Notes under the pieces: model-generated
The model's input: the letters and a program-made list of their open reading frames with translations, nothing else
What the model was told of the DNA's origin: nothing
Database searches by the model: none
Made by a program: the position numbers and the translations under genes
From: Ixodes scapularis
Taxonomy: Eukaryota > Arthropoda > Arachnida > Ixodida > Ixodidae
Assembly: GCF_016920785.2 (NCBI RefSeq)
Contig: NW_024609846.1
Span: 108,614,831-108,678,830, forward strand
DNA length: 64,000 bases
Reading direction: 5' to 3'
In this document: positions 53,721 through 64,000 of the stretch, in pieces
Position numbering within the stretch: position 1 is the stretch's first letter
How the letters are laid out: each line of letters begins with the position of its first letter

Positions 53721-55640
53721 ACTCCGGGGACTCACTTTTTCAGGAAAACTTCTCCTTGTTAGAAAATTATAGCAATACTAAATTTCTGTAATATCGGTGA
53801 CAAAGCATGACCCAAGATATGTTCTCTTCTGTTGCAACGAGTTGCGAAAACAAGTGATACTGTTTGTTTGAAAAATCCATTGAAATACTTGTCTGTCAAT
53901 AAAAATTAATTATGAACCTCCCCAAAAGAAGTGAAAATCGATTACACTGGCACCGAACACTGCAATCAAGCAATAGCTTGAATGCAATCTTCAGCGCCAG
54001 TGTACGGAATTTCATCACTGCACCGTCAACATGATTCATCAAGCTTATTAACAATATAATTATTAAATTTTAGTTAATGAGCCTAACGATCTGCATTTGC
54101 TTTTTTGAGGGTGTTGAATTTTGAGATGAGGGCTATTCCAGAGACAATTTAAATAATGTATTAAGTACGAGTAATATTTACTCCGCCTCTTGTTTTTGCG
54201 ACAAATGACGGCAGTCACCGACCAAGTCGGATTCCAAAACAAGACTGCCATATATAGAGGTAGCGCGAACTTAGCGTGGGTAGGGAGGGTGGGCGTCCGA
54301 CGTTGGCTGCGTTGTTGATGTAGTATGGGGTGGTTGTTCTGCCTGAGTTATGTGCATTTTGTGCGTTCAGTGATGTATGTGTTTCTACCATTTAGCATTC
54401 AGACGTCGGAGAAACTTGAAAAGGGTATCTTTTTTAGGAGTCTGCTGTCTAAAGCGAGCCATAGAAAAACTTATACAGACTTCTTTAGCAGACCATCTAA
54501 ATGGCTTAAAGACACCAAAGCAAAAGCTATAGGCAGCTATAGACTTTTGCAAAAAGAGCTCTTTGGCCGCCGCCATTTTGCGACTCGAGTGACCCCTATC
54601 AGCCAAAACTTTTTGCCACCCGCCTGAGCTGTGGAAACACGGTCAGCGCGGTTCCCCACCTGCAAAATGCATTCAGATTTCGCCGACTTTGCTTGAAAGT
54701 TTTAATTTGTTTGCCTGTTCAGGATGCTTGCGTGTGTTGTGTTTTCTTCCACCGTGAGAATCAGGGATTACCAGGGCTCATAGCCTGCTCGAGCTTCGCA
54801 GGAAACGAACCTAGAGAGCGAACGTCAGCAGCCCGCGACGCGGACCGTTCGACGTTCTTCGAGGATTATTTTTGTTGAGGTAATCTTTGAAAAACCATCC
54901 CGACTGTGCTCCCGGTCTTGGCGAGAAGTAGCTGGTAGGGTCCGGCGAATGGGGACTGAATAGATGCGTTGCTTCGTTTGCTTTAGTGCTGTGTAGGAAA
55001 GCACCACTCTCCAAAACGTACCCAAGACAAGCCCGATTCCGTCTGGTCGTCGTCAAGTGACTATCGTCGACACTGTACGTCGGATATGATGTGTTACTTG
55101 AGACCTTTTTCAAATCCTGTTCGGATAATGCGGCACCGTGGGGTACGTACAATACATGTTGTTCGATTGATGAGACTCGTTGAATTTCATATTGTGAGTG
55201 CGGGCAATACTCATGCAGGCCGGCTATCCTGTGGTCTGGTCAGATATTTTGGGCATTTAAGACCTTTAAACATTGACAGGGCTGAGTGTATGGTGACGTT
55301 AAAAAGATCAACATAAACTCAAACAGGTGTTCCAGTTAAATTTGTTTTGTCGAGCACGGACTCGCCGAATATAGGTTATATTTGTTTGCTTTTGTTCCCA
55401 AAAATTGTGCAATGCTCTCTAAAAACTCCGAAAAAGTCTCTTCGCCATAAAGCACAAAACAAAATATAAAACGATGCAATTTCGCCGCAACCAGCGTCCG
55501 GAATTGCGCCTACGCAGGCTGCCACAGCCAACTGACGAGAAAACCCACAGCCCAGCGCAGTCAGGCAACACTGACCTACACTCTCAAATCCAGGGGCGCG
55601 CGCTGTAAATCACTTCGTCCGAGACCGCCACTGGAAAGAT
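53721..55640. other. No supported gene
   Basis: Mixed DNA with scattered CTATAG/GCTAAAG repeat traces near 54.4-54.6 kb. Short frames have no domain. Confidence 0.45.
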
Positions 55641-55646
55641 CTATAG

Positions 55647-56027
55647 AAAGGGTGGCCAAACTGCGGCTCCCGAGCCGCATGCGGTTCTTCGCGTGTTAAG
55701 GTGTGGCTCGCAGCTCCCTCCCCAGCCCTCCTCTCCTCTTTCCCGCCTCGCTACCGATCAAGCGACCACTTCTCCAAAAAGAAACTGGAAAGCGTTTTAA
55801 ACGGAAAGACTGGTTGCGGTTTCGTAGTCTTCTGATACGGCTACCTTGCATGCAGCTAGACTGCTTTTGACTCGGATAGATTGAAAGTAATTCGAGTTTC
55901 ATTTATTGCCCTGAACAAACGTTTGCCGCCCCCCCCCCCCCCCCCCCCCCGACCCCCCGCGACTCTGGGAAGTTTCGTTTTTGTTTTTGTTTGTGGCTCT
56001 TAGGCAGGGTCAGCCTGGCCACCCCTG
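55647..56027. mobile_element. 381-bp hAT-like MITE
   Basis: The 8-bp duplication ATCTATAG (55,639-55,646 and 56,028-56,035) flanks ends AAAGGGTGGCCAAAC and CAGGGGTGGCCAGGC (complement of the right end). GGCTCCCGAGCCGCATGCGG follows inside the left end. The 8-bp target and CAGGG-type end define the hAT superfamily. Internal poly-C at 55,930-55,950. No transposase. It sits in CTATAG-repeat DNA, which supplied the target. Confidence 0.82.
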
Positions 56028-56039
56028 ATCTATAGCATG

Positions 56040-56200
56040 CTAGCTATAGAGGAACAGCCATTAGAAAAGCTAAAGAGCGGTATAGCTGGACAGTGATAGG
56101 GCCATAGACAAAGGTAAAGAGGTCCATAAAACGACCATAAAAAATGCTAAAGACAGCGATAGAAAATTCTTTAGCTAATTGGGCCAAATAGCCAAAGCCG
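56040..56200. repeat. Decayed CTATAG/GCTAAAG repeats
   Basis: GCTATAGAGGAACAGCCAT, GGTATAGCTGG, GGCCATAGACAAAGG and GCTAAAGACAGCGATAGAAA are relics of the 61-bp satellite. Confidence 0.55.
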
Positions 56201-56209
56201 ATCATACAA

Positions 56210-58540
56210 AGAATTTTTTATTGCCTACCATAGGACATTTTCGTAGGAGAAGAAGGATTTGTGCAGTGAATATGACGTCACCGATATTATTTTCATTTGC
56301 GCTACAACGCTCTCCTATTTTTTTCTGTTGCACGCGCGAGAAGTCTGCTTTTTTTGTGACTCCGCTTTTATTCACTTCAGTGTTTGCGTCATATTTGCAT
56401 GTGCACAATCGACTTCTTCCAGAGCATACTGACATCGCAGTAACGTACGTGGTTCGAAATTACTTTTTGCTTCTTCAACCGGGGACGATCTTAAAGGGAT
56501 TAGCCAGCTCGCCTAATCGACAAAACTGTTTTAAGCAGTACGCACAACCATGAGAAATGAGAATTGCAACAACAAAACGAATTGATCGATAAGAACAGTA
56601 AAGTTGAAACGTAGCTATGCTAGCAATATTTGTGCAATGCCCCTTTTCAAGAAACAGGGCGAAGGTACATTCGCGTTTTGTCAGGCTTACATAAGTTCTG
56701 ACGGAGTGTTTTATTTAGGAGAGCCCTAAACATGCACCCTGAAAGCTGCAACATATTTTCCAAGCGAAGAAATTGTCCTTTACTTATGCGATGGCCCTTA
56801 CTTTTTAACATTCAAAGCAGCGTATACGCGTGAACTTTTTTTTTTTTTCATTGGTCACTTTGCACGGATAGTCAAAACCAATGCGTTGTGGAGAATTCGT
56901 CTGCTAGCGGAAACTCCGAGCTCACCAGGGCCGCTGCGATCACTTTTCGCCCTCGCTCCGTGGGAGTCACCAGTATTAGCTAGCACGGTATTTGATCAAA
57001 CAGTCCCCATGCTGCGCGCCGACACTCCGCGCAACTCTCGGCTTCGCTCGGGGAAACTTTAATATGATCTCAGACAGGACCGTACGGGGAGACTTGTCAG
57101 AACCGCCACGGGTTCGCCAGGCGACCGCTTTCCGCTCTCAGTGTCGACCTACACAAGGGCGCGTCCGACTTTCGCCAACGTTTCGGCGCTCACATTAGCA
57201 GACGGCTTTCTGAAGAAGCTATGGCGTTTCCCGCTTCTGACTTAAGACGCTGCGCTTTCGCGTTCCTCTATAAAGAAGAGGTTTTGCTGCAATAAAGACG
57301 CTGACAATAGCAGACGGACTTTATCGTGCCGAAGGAGACGATGAGATGGCAAGATCATGCGCCTACTTGGGCTCTTAGGCCGTGGGCTTCAATGGGCGGA
57401 ACCTGAACAAAAATAGTTTGAAATAAAAACTTGACGCAGATGGGTGATCTTCTTCAGCACCTAACGTCTGTACGATCGTAACATGAAAAGTATGCTTTTA
57501 GCTCGCAATTTGTACGGAATTTTTAGTACTGAGAGTGAGGCCGAACACCGATGTGCCCACAAAACAGACAACACTATATGCAGTACTTCGATACCATGTA
57601 CTTGTTTAGATGCTTATTTTGGCAACTGTGCTGGCTAAAAGGGTGAGCATGGCCATGCTCCGTGAACGGTAGGCACGAAACGTCTATTGAAAGCTTGTTA
57701 CGTGATAAGGAGCAAAAGCTATTTAAATGTTTTGCAATCAATGCTTAGCTGACCGTGCGATTACAGGTAATACATTTTGAACAAAAAACTAATGCATAAT
57801 TTACGTTTGAAATATTTATACTGCAAGAGCTCAGTCTGGCCTTAGAATAGGGTGAATCAGATTCGGCTTTGTGGAGAAACAACATAACCGTTGTACTTTG
57901 ACAGCTGCGGTCTTTAACGTGAATCACGCAGTCGTGGTGTATCTACCGCACACTGGAATGCTGCACGTTCACATCGAAACGGGCAGGACGGGGAGAGAGC
58001 TAGTCTGGTTCTGAAACAAGAACGTTCGGGCCATAACCTCTATGCTGCTGGGCGCTACAGTTTCAATAGGATTCAGTTCTTGAAGTCCTACCAAGATATT
58101 GTGTACATTTGTGGTGAAGAGTCTGGCTCGATGTACTAAATCAATTTGTTCATTCATTCAACTCTATTGCTCATGCTTATTAACAGCTAATTCCCGAATA
58201 ATAGTAGAAAACCTCATTTTGTGTGCCAATAATCTCTATGGAATTTGTATGAGTAACGAAACTGCCGAAGAGTGTATGTAACGAAACTGCCGAAGAGTGT
58301 ATTTAACAAAAACAGCAATAACGTTAAATAACGTGCAATAAATAAAAGTACGTAAATAGCACACAATATTCCTGCCATATTTTAAGAAGTCCACGGAGAA
58401 AATGTCGGAGACAAACGCAAAATATTTAAATATTAGTCAAAGAACGCTTGAACATTTGCATACAGGAGTTGAAGATGCCGATGTTCGTTGTACAGAACGT
58501 ACTATAAAAACGTTTTATTAGGTTCATGAGTCTGGTTAGA
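56210..58540. other. No supported gene; possible LTR-like patch near 57.2 kb
   Basis: Around 57,265-57,300 a CTATAAAG box is followed by TGCAATAAAGACGC, the layout of an LTR promoter and polyadenylation site. No repeat partner or target duplication was found. The rest is AT-rich with short frames only. Confidence 0.3.
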
Positions 58541-58548
58541 TTGGTCTT

Positions 58549-59280
58549 TCACACTAAGAAAGTGCGTGTAGCTCTTAATATCACCCTCGGTATATAGAGG
58601 TCGATATCCGACGTCAAGCTCGGATAGCGAATCAAACTGTGCAAGCATTTATGTAAAAAAAAATAGATCGCTCTATTTTTATGGAGTTTAGTGCCAGACA
58701 ACCGTATCATCACAAGAGTCTCGCGTAGTTGAAATAAACAGTGCGACCAAAACAGCGGAGTAAATATTAGGGGAAAAAAAAACGTCTTCACTTTTTCTAT
58801 CATTGCTTGGTTAGTAGAATCAATGGAATTCCAAACGGCAGAATGAGATTCTAGTTACGTGCGCATAAAAAAATGGTATAAGACGAACATAAAAATTCAC
58901 AATAGAAGTTGTTGTTAAATACTATAAATAATCTTTAACTTTCGAAACACAGTAGTTGTAATGTTAGGGACATGTTAATTGAAGGACAAAGTTGAGTCAA
59001 CATATAGTGCTAGATCTCTCTGACACTCAAGCCCAAGAATAGGGGACGAAACTACCGTTTTATTAGGATTTAGAGTTATAATATTGCGGTCGCGCCAATA
59101 ATGCACCGCGTTAGCCTTACTCATTAGTAGTACACAGTCATGACTAGATGAAAGCTGCCGAAACAAAATGTCATCAAGATATTGCAAGATATTTGAATGG
59201 CGGATACAGAAACTCAGATCATTTATGAACACACTGAAAATACTTGGCCATAGTAGGAACTCCTGCGGCACACTCGAGTA
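58549..59280 (-). pseudogene. LINE RT relic A
   Basis: Minus strand near 59,270-58,975 reads PQEFLLWPSIFSVFINDLSF (family: V-P-Q-G-S-x-L-G-P-x-L-F-x-x-F-I-N-D-L), then LQYLDDILF (active-site Y-x-D-D) and RDRNIITLNPNKT. A C-terminal piece at 58,800-58,560 reads FLHKCLHSLIRYPSLTSDID, then LYIPRVILR. Frames differ and the intervening part is decayed. 5' truncated. Confidence 0.65.
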
Positions 59281-59683
59281 TGATGAATAAGGTATAGTAT
59301 GATGTACCTAAAATTTAAACAAATTGTTTCTTTCTCACAAATAACTTATAAATAATTAGAAAACCTTTTTATCCACTCCATATGACCTTAATTTATGTAA
59401 AATTATTAAATGATCATCCAAGTCAAAAGAATTTTACAGATTAAAGTAGACGGTATTTTCTCCACGCGCTCGCTGACAATCAGTGGCACTAAGTTTAGAA
59501 ATGATGCAAGATTAGTCTCGACAGATAGAACAGTGGTAAAACCATATTGTGATATGCTTTTTTTTTTGTTAAAAATTGCATTTCCCGGTCATCGCTACAA
59601 GTAAAGGTGAGTGGGAACGCTATAGGACATTGTAAGGATTGAAATGTTTAAAGATTTGTGACCACAACAAAAATTTGAAGCAA

Positions 59684-60640
59684 TTAAGCCTGATGATAGA
59701 CGAAAAACAGCGAGTAGTCATGCGAGTTGCTGGATGTTAAACATAAAGAAAATTTAACTAGACTCTGGTGAACGTTTGCGAACATTTTTTTATAATAATT
59801 AATTTTTATCAACGACACGTTATAGATGTATAAAGACGAGGAAAAAAGCGGTTCATAGTCAGCTTGACGATCCCTCGGCCCAAGACACAACGAAGTATTT
59901 AAAAAAGTACAAAAAGGCAAAAAAAAATTATTCAATCCTATTATAAAAACACAGCAAAAAGCACAAACAGCATAAACACACACTATCGTTCTATAAAAAA
60001 AAATACATACGACAGATTTCAGAAAATAGAACTGTTTCTATAGTTTTTTTTTGTCTACACAATTCAAAAACTTAGTAGGCGTAAACTTGAGCATTTGATA
60101 GCGATAGTTAGTTTTCAATCTAGAAACCTTCGAACTTTCGGCAGAACGAGGGGAGTAAACAGGCATAGAACCATATAAGGGGCTATATTATTCAATAAAA
60201 TTGATTTTTTATGTGTATAAGCTAGTATATAAGCTAGTAATTGTATACCTTTTGAATATCAAGCACTTGAAGGCGTTTGAATAGCTGCTCGGTATGATAA
60301 TTATATAGAACACCTGAAGTAATTCTTCAAATTTTTCTGTGATATATATAGGTTTTTTTTTTTTTTTAAGTTTGTGAAAGTAGTATGGCCCCAAACCAGA
60401 TGACAGTAGGTTAAGAGAAATAAAAGATCGAATTTTAAACAAATACTTTCACAGAGGCCGGGAGCACATATTGATGACAGTATGTTAACCATATGTAACA
60501 CGTGAAAACTTAGAGTTAACATGATGTATATTATCATCCCATAACATGCTTCCTGAAAAATAGCCCCGAAAGTTTTATGACAATTTACATTTTCTATTGT
60601 GCATGAACTTAATACAATGCCTTTGGTCAAAACCACCGGT
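59684..60640 (-). pseudogene. LINE relic B, RT C-terminus and 3' region
   Basis: Minus strand near 60,420-60,360 reads LTYCHLVWGHTTFTNLKK, resembling the LINE thumb segment (L-N-Y-x-x-x-V-W-G-x-T), interrupted by an A/T run. Near 59,890 a piece reads TSLCLGPRDRQADYEPLF, which I believe belongs to the hydrophobic C-terminus of this LINE family. Same orientation as relic A. Confidence 0.5.
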
Positions 60641-60644
60641 TTGT

Positions 60645-61560
60645 TCTTTTGTAGAAGAAGAAAGTTTCAAGCAGAACTCCAAAGGGCCTTATGAGAGCAA
60701 ATGATTCAGTCTTGGGAAGTTCGGCGTTTGCTATGATAGTGTGCAGCTACTATTGTTGGGGTTCTATTGTCCGATAACTGAAGTTCCCAGTTCTATATGG
60801 GGTCACCGTTTCGCAGTAGCTGACATTGAGACGTTCCTTTTCCGTGTCCTTTTGCTTCTACTAAGTTTCGCATCTTTGAGCACAGTCTAAGGTAATTTTC
60901 AATAAGATCGGATTATAGGTCGTCCGACTAGCTATACTATATACACTTTTGAATTACACTAATCCTAGAAATTGCAAAGTAGTCAACTAAAGTGAGGTAA
61001 CTGGCATGTTCGCTGTATGGTTACATGACCGGCAGCTCTCAGCAATTACCCATACTTTTAGCTTAGAACACACTGCCCAATGTTAGGGCACACGTTCTAA
61101 CGCTTTCTGTGATACAAATTCTGAGTCTTATAAAAATGCGCAACTTCGTCTGCAGGCTGAATCAATTTTCAATTCTTATTTAGTGGAAATATGCCAGCCA
61201 AGTAAACGATTACGTTGCTTGTTTCAGCATTTGCTTGAATGGCGCTACCACATTCTTAATTATTACGTTGAATAGCTCCGATAGAATTTAGGTTCAAAAT
61301 TTGGTTTCGCCTATTTTGGCTTTTTATGAATAATAATAAATAAATAACGTACGCCTAAAATACATATATTAGAATTATTCATAATTATTATGATTGAAAT
61401 CTGCAATACCCACAAAAAAAAGTATCGGACAAAGACTTTATGTACATTTAGAAAAGGCAGTCATTTTGAATGCAGATGAATTTTGTTTAAAAAAAGAACA
61501 AATTATTCTATTTCAAAGGTATAGTTAACGTAACGGATTTATGGGGAGCTTGAAACGTTT
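60645..61560. other. No supported gene
   Basis: AT-rich intron sequence next to the M13 donor site. Nothing coding seen. Confidence 0.5.
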
Positions 61561-61567
61561 TGCTTAC

Positions 61568-61793
61568 AGCTTTCTTGGCTTTGGGATGAAACGTTTTGTC
61601 CACATAAAGACGACCTAGTGCGTGTGGAATTAAGTGTGATATTTTGGTGAGACACTTCTTCCACAGTGGTTCGTCTTTCTGTGCGCCTAATTTCTCTCTA
61701 TCGAAGTCAAAGAAGACGTTGCCAAGCTCTTTGGATGTCATAGCACCATAAATTCGAATCCAAGTCCAGTACACATAATTGTACAGCGTAGAT
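61568..61793 (-). CDS. M13 peptidase-like internal exon (75 codons)
   Basis: The minus-strand acceptor CACCTTTCCGCAG precedes A-TCT-ACG and the donor is GCT|GTAAGC; 226 nt, entering with one base of a split codon and leaving in phase 0. The peptide reads TLYNYVYWTWIRIYGAM, then LGNVFFDFDREKLG, PLWKKCLTKI and ALGRLYVDKTFHPKAKKA. M13 landmarks: L-x-N-Y-x-x-W, the W-x-x-C cysteine of a conserved disulfide, and G-R-L-Y-V-x-x-x-F. It is the helical N-terminal lobe, just before the W-M-D motif carried by the 12,762-12,992 exon. The upstream exon is not visible in the last 2.2 kb. The frame is intact. Confidence 0.85.
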
Positions 61794-61960
61794 CTGCGGA
61801 AAGGTGCATCAGATCACGTACATATTAGAATGACGTTTGTGATTAGGTCGCCACATTCATCCAGCGTAAGTGTTCACCTCTATGTCTAATATATTACTGA
61901 CCGACGCTCGTCCAAATGAGCAGGAGTTGTAAGACAATACCATAAATATACTTAAAATAT

Positions 61961-62395
61961 TGCCACTCGCATCTCCAAGCAAGCGCGCCCGTGGCTAAAC
62001 GGCTATTGTACATGACTCCGACACAAATGGTCCGAGGTTCGATGCCTGGGAGCAGACGCAACTTTTTTATATTCCTGTAAATGTCGCGTTCTGGTAAATG
62101 CGAGAGCCCTTTTGCCTGTTCGAGAACCGAATGTGGTACGCACCGAGCTTTCTTCACCAATTGTTCCAGAAGTCCACGTGTGGACTGTCGGGAGCAAAGG
62201 GTTGGATAAGACCGGAACGCCGACCAAATTGCATCGCCGCGCTCCCTGACTGCGAGTTGCCTGCTGCCGAGACCCCCGCACTCCGCACGCGTGTCCTTTT
62301 TATCTGCTGGCATGCTCGTTTCCGCGCTTCAGCGCGACACGCTACGGTATGAACGAAACGGCGATAGACGCTGCTCCAGCAGCCGTGAGTCAACA
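61961..62395 (+). mobile_element. Diverged solo LTR of the Gypsy family
   Basis: Starts TGCCACTCGC after ATAT (61,957-61,960) and matches the other LTRs block by block: box A-like TGGCTAAACGG (61,993-62,003), box B GGTTCGATGCC (62,036-62,046), TTCTGGTAAATGCGAGA, and TTCCAGAAGTCCACGTGTGG. It probably ends at AGCCGTGAGTCAACA; the next bases, ATCT, could be a mutated ATAT. About 435 bp. No primer-binding site or gag follows, so it is solo and older than the two full copies. Confidence 0.75.
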
Positions 62396-62619
62396 ATCTT
62401 CGCTCATCGCTCTGGACAGCGGCTGATCGACCGATCGCGCGTGCACTGGGGCACGGGCAGTGCACAGGACTCTTTCGAGGGATTAGGTGCCGCGTTAAAA
62501 ACAATCGTCTCGTTTTTTTTTTTTTTGTTTCTTTTTAATTCTTTATAATTTATAGAACAATTCGACTTCACCAGCCAGTTTCGTTATACCACACTTCATG
62601 GATCGCGGGGCTTGTATTT

Positions 62620-62925
62620 TTGCACGGAGGCGGACGCGATCACAGAATTGGTCGCTTTTCTGCAGCCGAAAATAGGCCGATCTTTGTGGAGTTCTGTTCA
62701 TTTAAAGATGAGCAGAACATTCTTTCTAACGCGCACAAACTCAAAGGCAGTTGCTTGTGTCTTAGCGAAGACTTTTCGTTACGTGTAAGATTTAAAAGGA
62801 AGAAACTTCTTGACTTTGCGAAGGACCATGATGAAAATTTTAAACTACGCTTTATTAAGCTTATCGTGGGAAAAAAGACGTTTACCTATGATGCAACAAC
62901 GGATCGTGTTGTCGAAAATATCTAA
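62620..62925 (+). pseudogene. LINE ORF1, C-terminal part
   Basis: RPIFVEFCSFKDEQNILSNA, then LKGSCLCLSEDFS and RFKRKKLLDFAK, match the RRM/C-terminal domain of LINE ORF1 proteins (R-P-I-x-V-x-F-x-x-x-x-x-x-x-x-I-L). It ends at TAA, 101 codons. The N-terminal part is missing upstream. Confidence 0.65.
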
Positions 62926-62959
62926 TAGCAATCAAGCACCCCCGTCAAATACCGCAAAA

Positions 62960-63750
62960 GTAAGCCACAGGAACTTGATTTTATTGCTGTAAACTGTCGC
63001 ATATCAAGAATAAATCGGATGAGCTCGCCGACCTCATTACTGCTACTAATCCTGAAATAGTTATAGGTACCGGGTTGTGGTTGGATGGTACTGTTTGTGA
63101 CGCGGAGGTATTTGCCTCCAAAAACAATGTCTATCGATGGCTGACAGGTACAAAAACGCCACCTCCACGCTTATGGAGGTGGAGTTTTTGTACTTGTCAG
63201 CCATCAAAAGCATTACGTTAAATATGAATGACCGCTCCTGTAAAGCTGTCTGGTGCAGAATAGAACTGGCAAATGCAAAACAGCTAGCCGTTGGTTCCTT
63301 TTACAGGCCTCATGGGGGCAGGGATACAAAGCCACTCGAGGCGTTATCGAATGCTTTGTCAGTGCTGACCTCTGATTACATCGTCGTAGGTGGTGATTTT
63401 AATCTTCCCAAGATTGACTGGCAAGATAAACTTCCTGTTACACGGTGCAAATCCAGCCTTTACACGACTTTAGAATCCCTATTTATCGAAAACAGTCTTT
63501 ATCAGTTTTGTGAACGTTCCAACAAGATTTGGCGGGACAAGCGCATCGACTTTAGATCTTGTGTTTAGCAACCACCCTACGCTTGTAGGTTCTGTTACAA
63601 CAATTACGGGGATTAGTGACCACGAGGTAGTCGTTGGTGACATTGGCTGTGAACCACATGACATTAAGAGACCGCCTTCGAGGAAAGTATTCTTTTATGA
63701 TAGAGGAAATTTTGAAGACCTTTCGAATAACCTATCTTCTCCCAGAGTTT
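62960..63750 (+). pseudogene. LINE AP endonuclease, broken by a fold-back
   Basis: DFIAVNCR and KSDELADLITATNPEIVIGT, then GLWLDGTVCDAEVF, form the N-terminal part. The right arm of the fold-back encodes GGVFVLVSHQ in the expected place. It continues WCRIELANAKQLAVGSFYRP, GGDFNLPKIDW (catalytic D-F-N) and TGISDHEVVVGDI (S-D-H near 63,615). At least three frame changes. Confidence 0.75.
63136..63205. repeat. 32-bp inverted repeat with 6-nt loop in LINE endonuclease
   Basis: Left arm 63,136-63,167 (GATGGCTGACAGGTACAAAA...), loop CGCTTA, right arm 63,174-63,205; 30 of 32 positions pair. The right arm encodes a normal endonuclease segment; the left arm is its antisense copy and replaces the coding sequence expected there. 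Confidence 0.93.
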
Positions 63751-64000
63751 GAAGAATATGAATATTAACAGTCTGTGGAATCTTTGTAATAGCGAACTTG
63801 CTGAATTCGTTGATCGTCATGTAGCGTCCAAAATTATCACCAGAAAGCGTATAGTTGATAAACCTTGGGCAAATAAAGAGCTGCGCTCACTTATCAATAA
63901 GAAACGTGGGCTGTATTAACGTTACCGCAAAACACAGTGTAGTGACGTACGCGATCGGCTCGAGAGGATCGGCTCTTCTTTAAAGATACATATGAAAGAA

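Larger units (their letters stand above)
12993..61567 (-). other. Inferred ~48.6-kb intron of the M13-like gene
   Basis: The 61,568 exon ends phase 0 at GCT|GTAAGC, and the 12,992 exon starts phase 0 after CAATAG. Joined, HPKAKKA is followed by MDKLVGVINS, which matches the spacing of M13 proteins between the L-Y-V-x-x-x-F segment and the W-M-D motif with no missing residues. The intron holds two Gypsy elements, a PLE nest, LINE copies, MITEs and satellites. An unseen alternative exon cannot be excluded. Confidence 0.7.
62620..64000 (+). mobile_element. CR1/Jockey-like LINE, runs off the window
   Basis: Contains an ORF1 C-terminal part, an AP endonuclease in several frames, and the start of the RT-side linker (KPWANKELRSLINKKR near 63,860). 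It is a different subfamily from the 35-kb copy. Confidence 0.8.

Overview
This is eukaryotic, intron-rich, transposon-dominated DNA. Divergent M13 (neprilysin-like) exons, Penelope-like elements (PLEs) with GIY-YIG endonucleases, CR1/Jockey-type LINEs, Gypsy LTR elements and many MITEs point to an arthropod. An ixodid tick is my best guess, made from family knowledge and not proven here. There are no operons, CRISPR arrays or bacterial genes.

The only host gene I can support is an M13 metalloendopeptidase-like gene on the minus strand. One exon lies at 61,568-61,793 and the next at 12,762-12,992. Their splice phases match and their peptides abut without a gap in the family pattern, which implies one intron of about 48.6 kb. 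A 52-nt exon lies at 5,227-5,278. A further candidate exon near 4.7 kb has an in-frame stop. An exon between 12.7 and 5.3 kb is expected but was not found. Almost everything between 13 and 61.5 kb is therefore intronic mobile DNA.

Layout. 0-3 kb: arrays of palindromic satellites (CACGTGA motif and a 26-bp TTTAGCGG unit) and one hAT-like end. 3-13 kb: AT-rich DNA, LINE and MITE relics, and the small M13 exons. 13-16 kb: a 145-bp satellite, fold-back MITEs and a tRNA-like SINE. 16.8-22.3 kb: a young Gypsy element with two 415-bp LTRs, an ATAT target duplication, and gag and pol linked by a GGGAAAC slippery site; it has one frameshift and has lost the end of pol. 23.8-28.9 kb: a three-level nest of PLEs and a DNA transposon, with hammerhead-ribozyme-like 3' ends. 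28.9-34 kb: a TTAA-flanked MITE and a 104-bp satellite. 35.2-38.9 kb: a decayed LINE with a 2A-like peptide in ORF1. 39.8-42.9 kb: a second CACGTGA element and a 730-bp MITE. 44.8-50.6 kb: an older, broken relative of the first Gypsy element. 51-56 kb: 62-bp and 61-bp satellites and a 381-bp hAT MITE. 58.5-60.7 kb: LINE relics. 61.96-62.4 kb: a diverged solo LTR. 62.6-64 kb: a LINE that runs off the window.

The mobile elements do not act together as a pathway, but they are layered: elements sit inside elements inside the intron. Best leads: a tRNA-like segment with Pol III box A/B motifs kept in three Gypsy LTR lineages; a repeated ATAT target; the PLE nest, which can be read from its target duplications and rejoined reading frames; and several short-loop inverted duplications that look like template-switch products.
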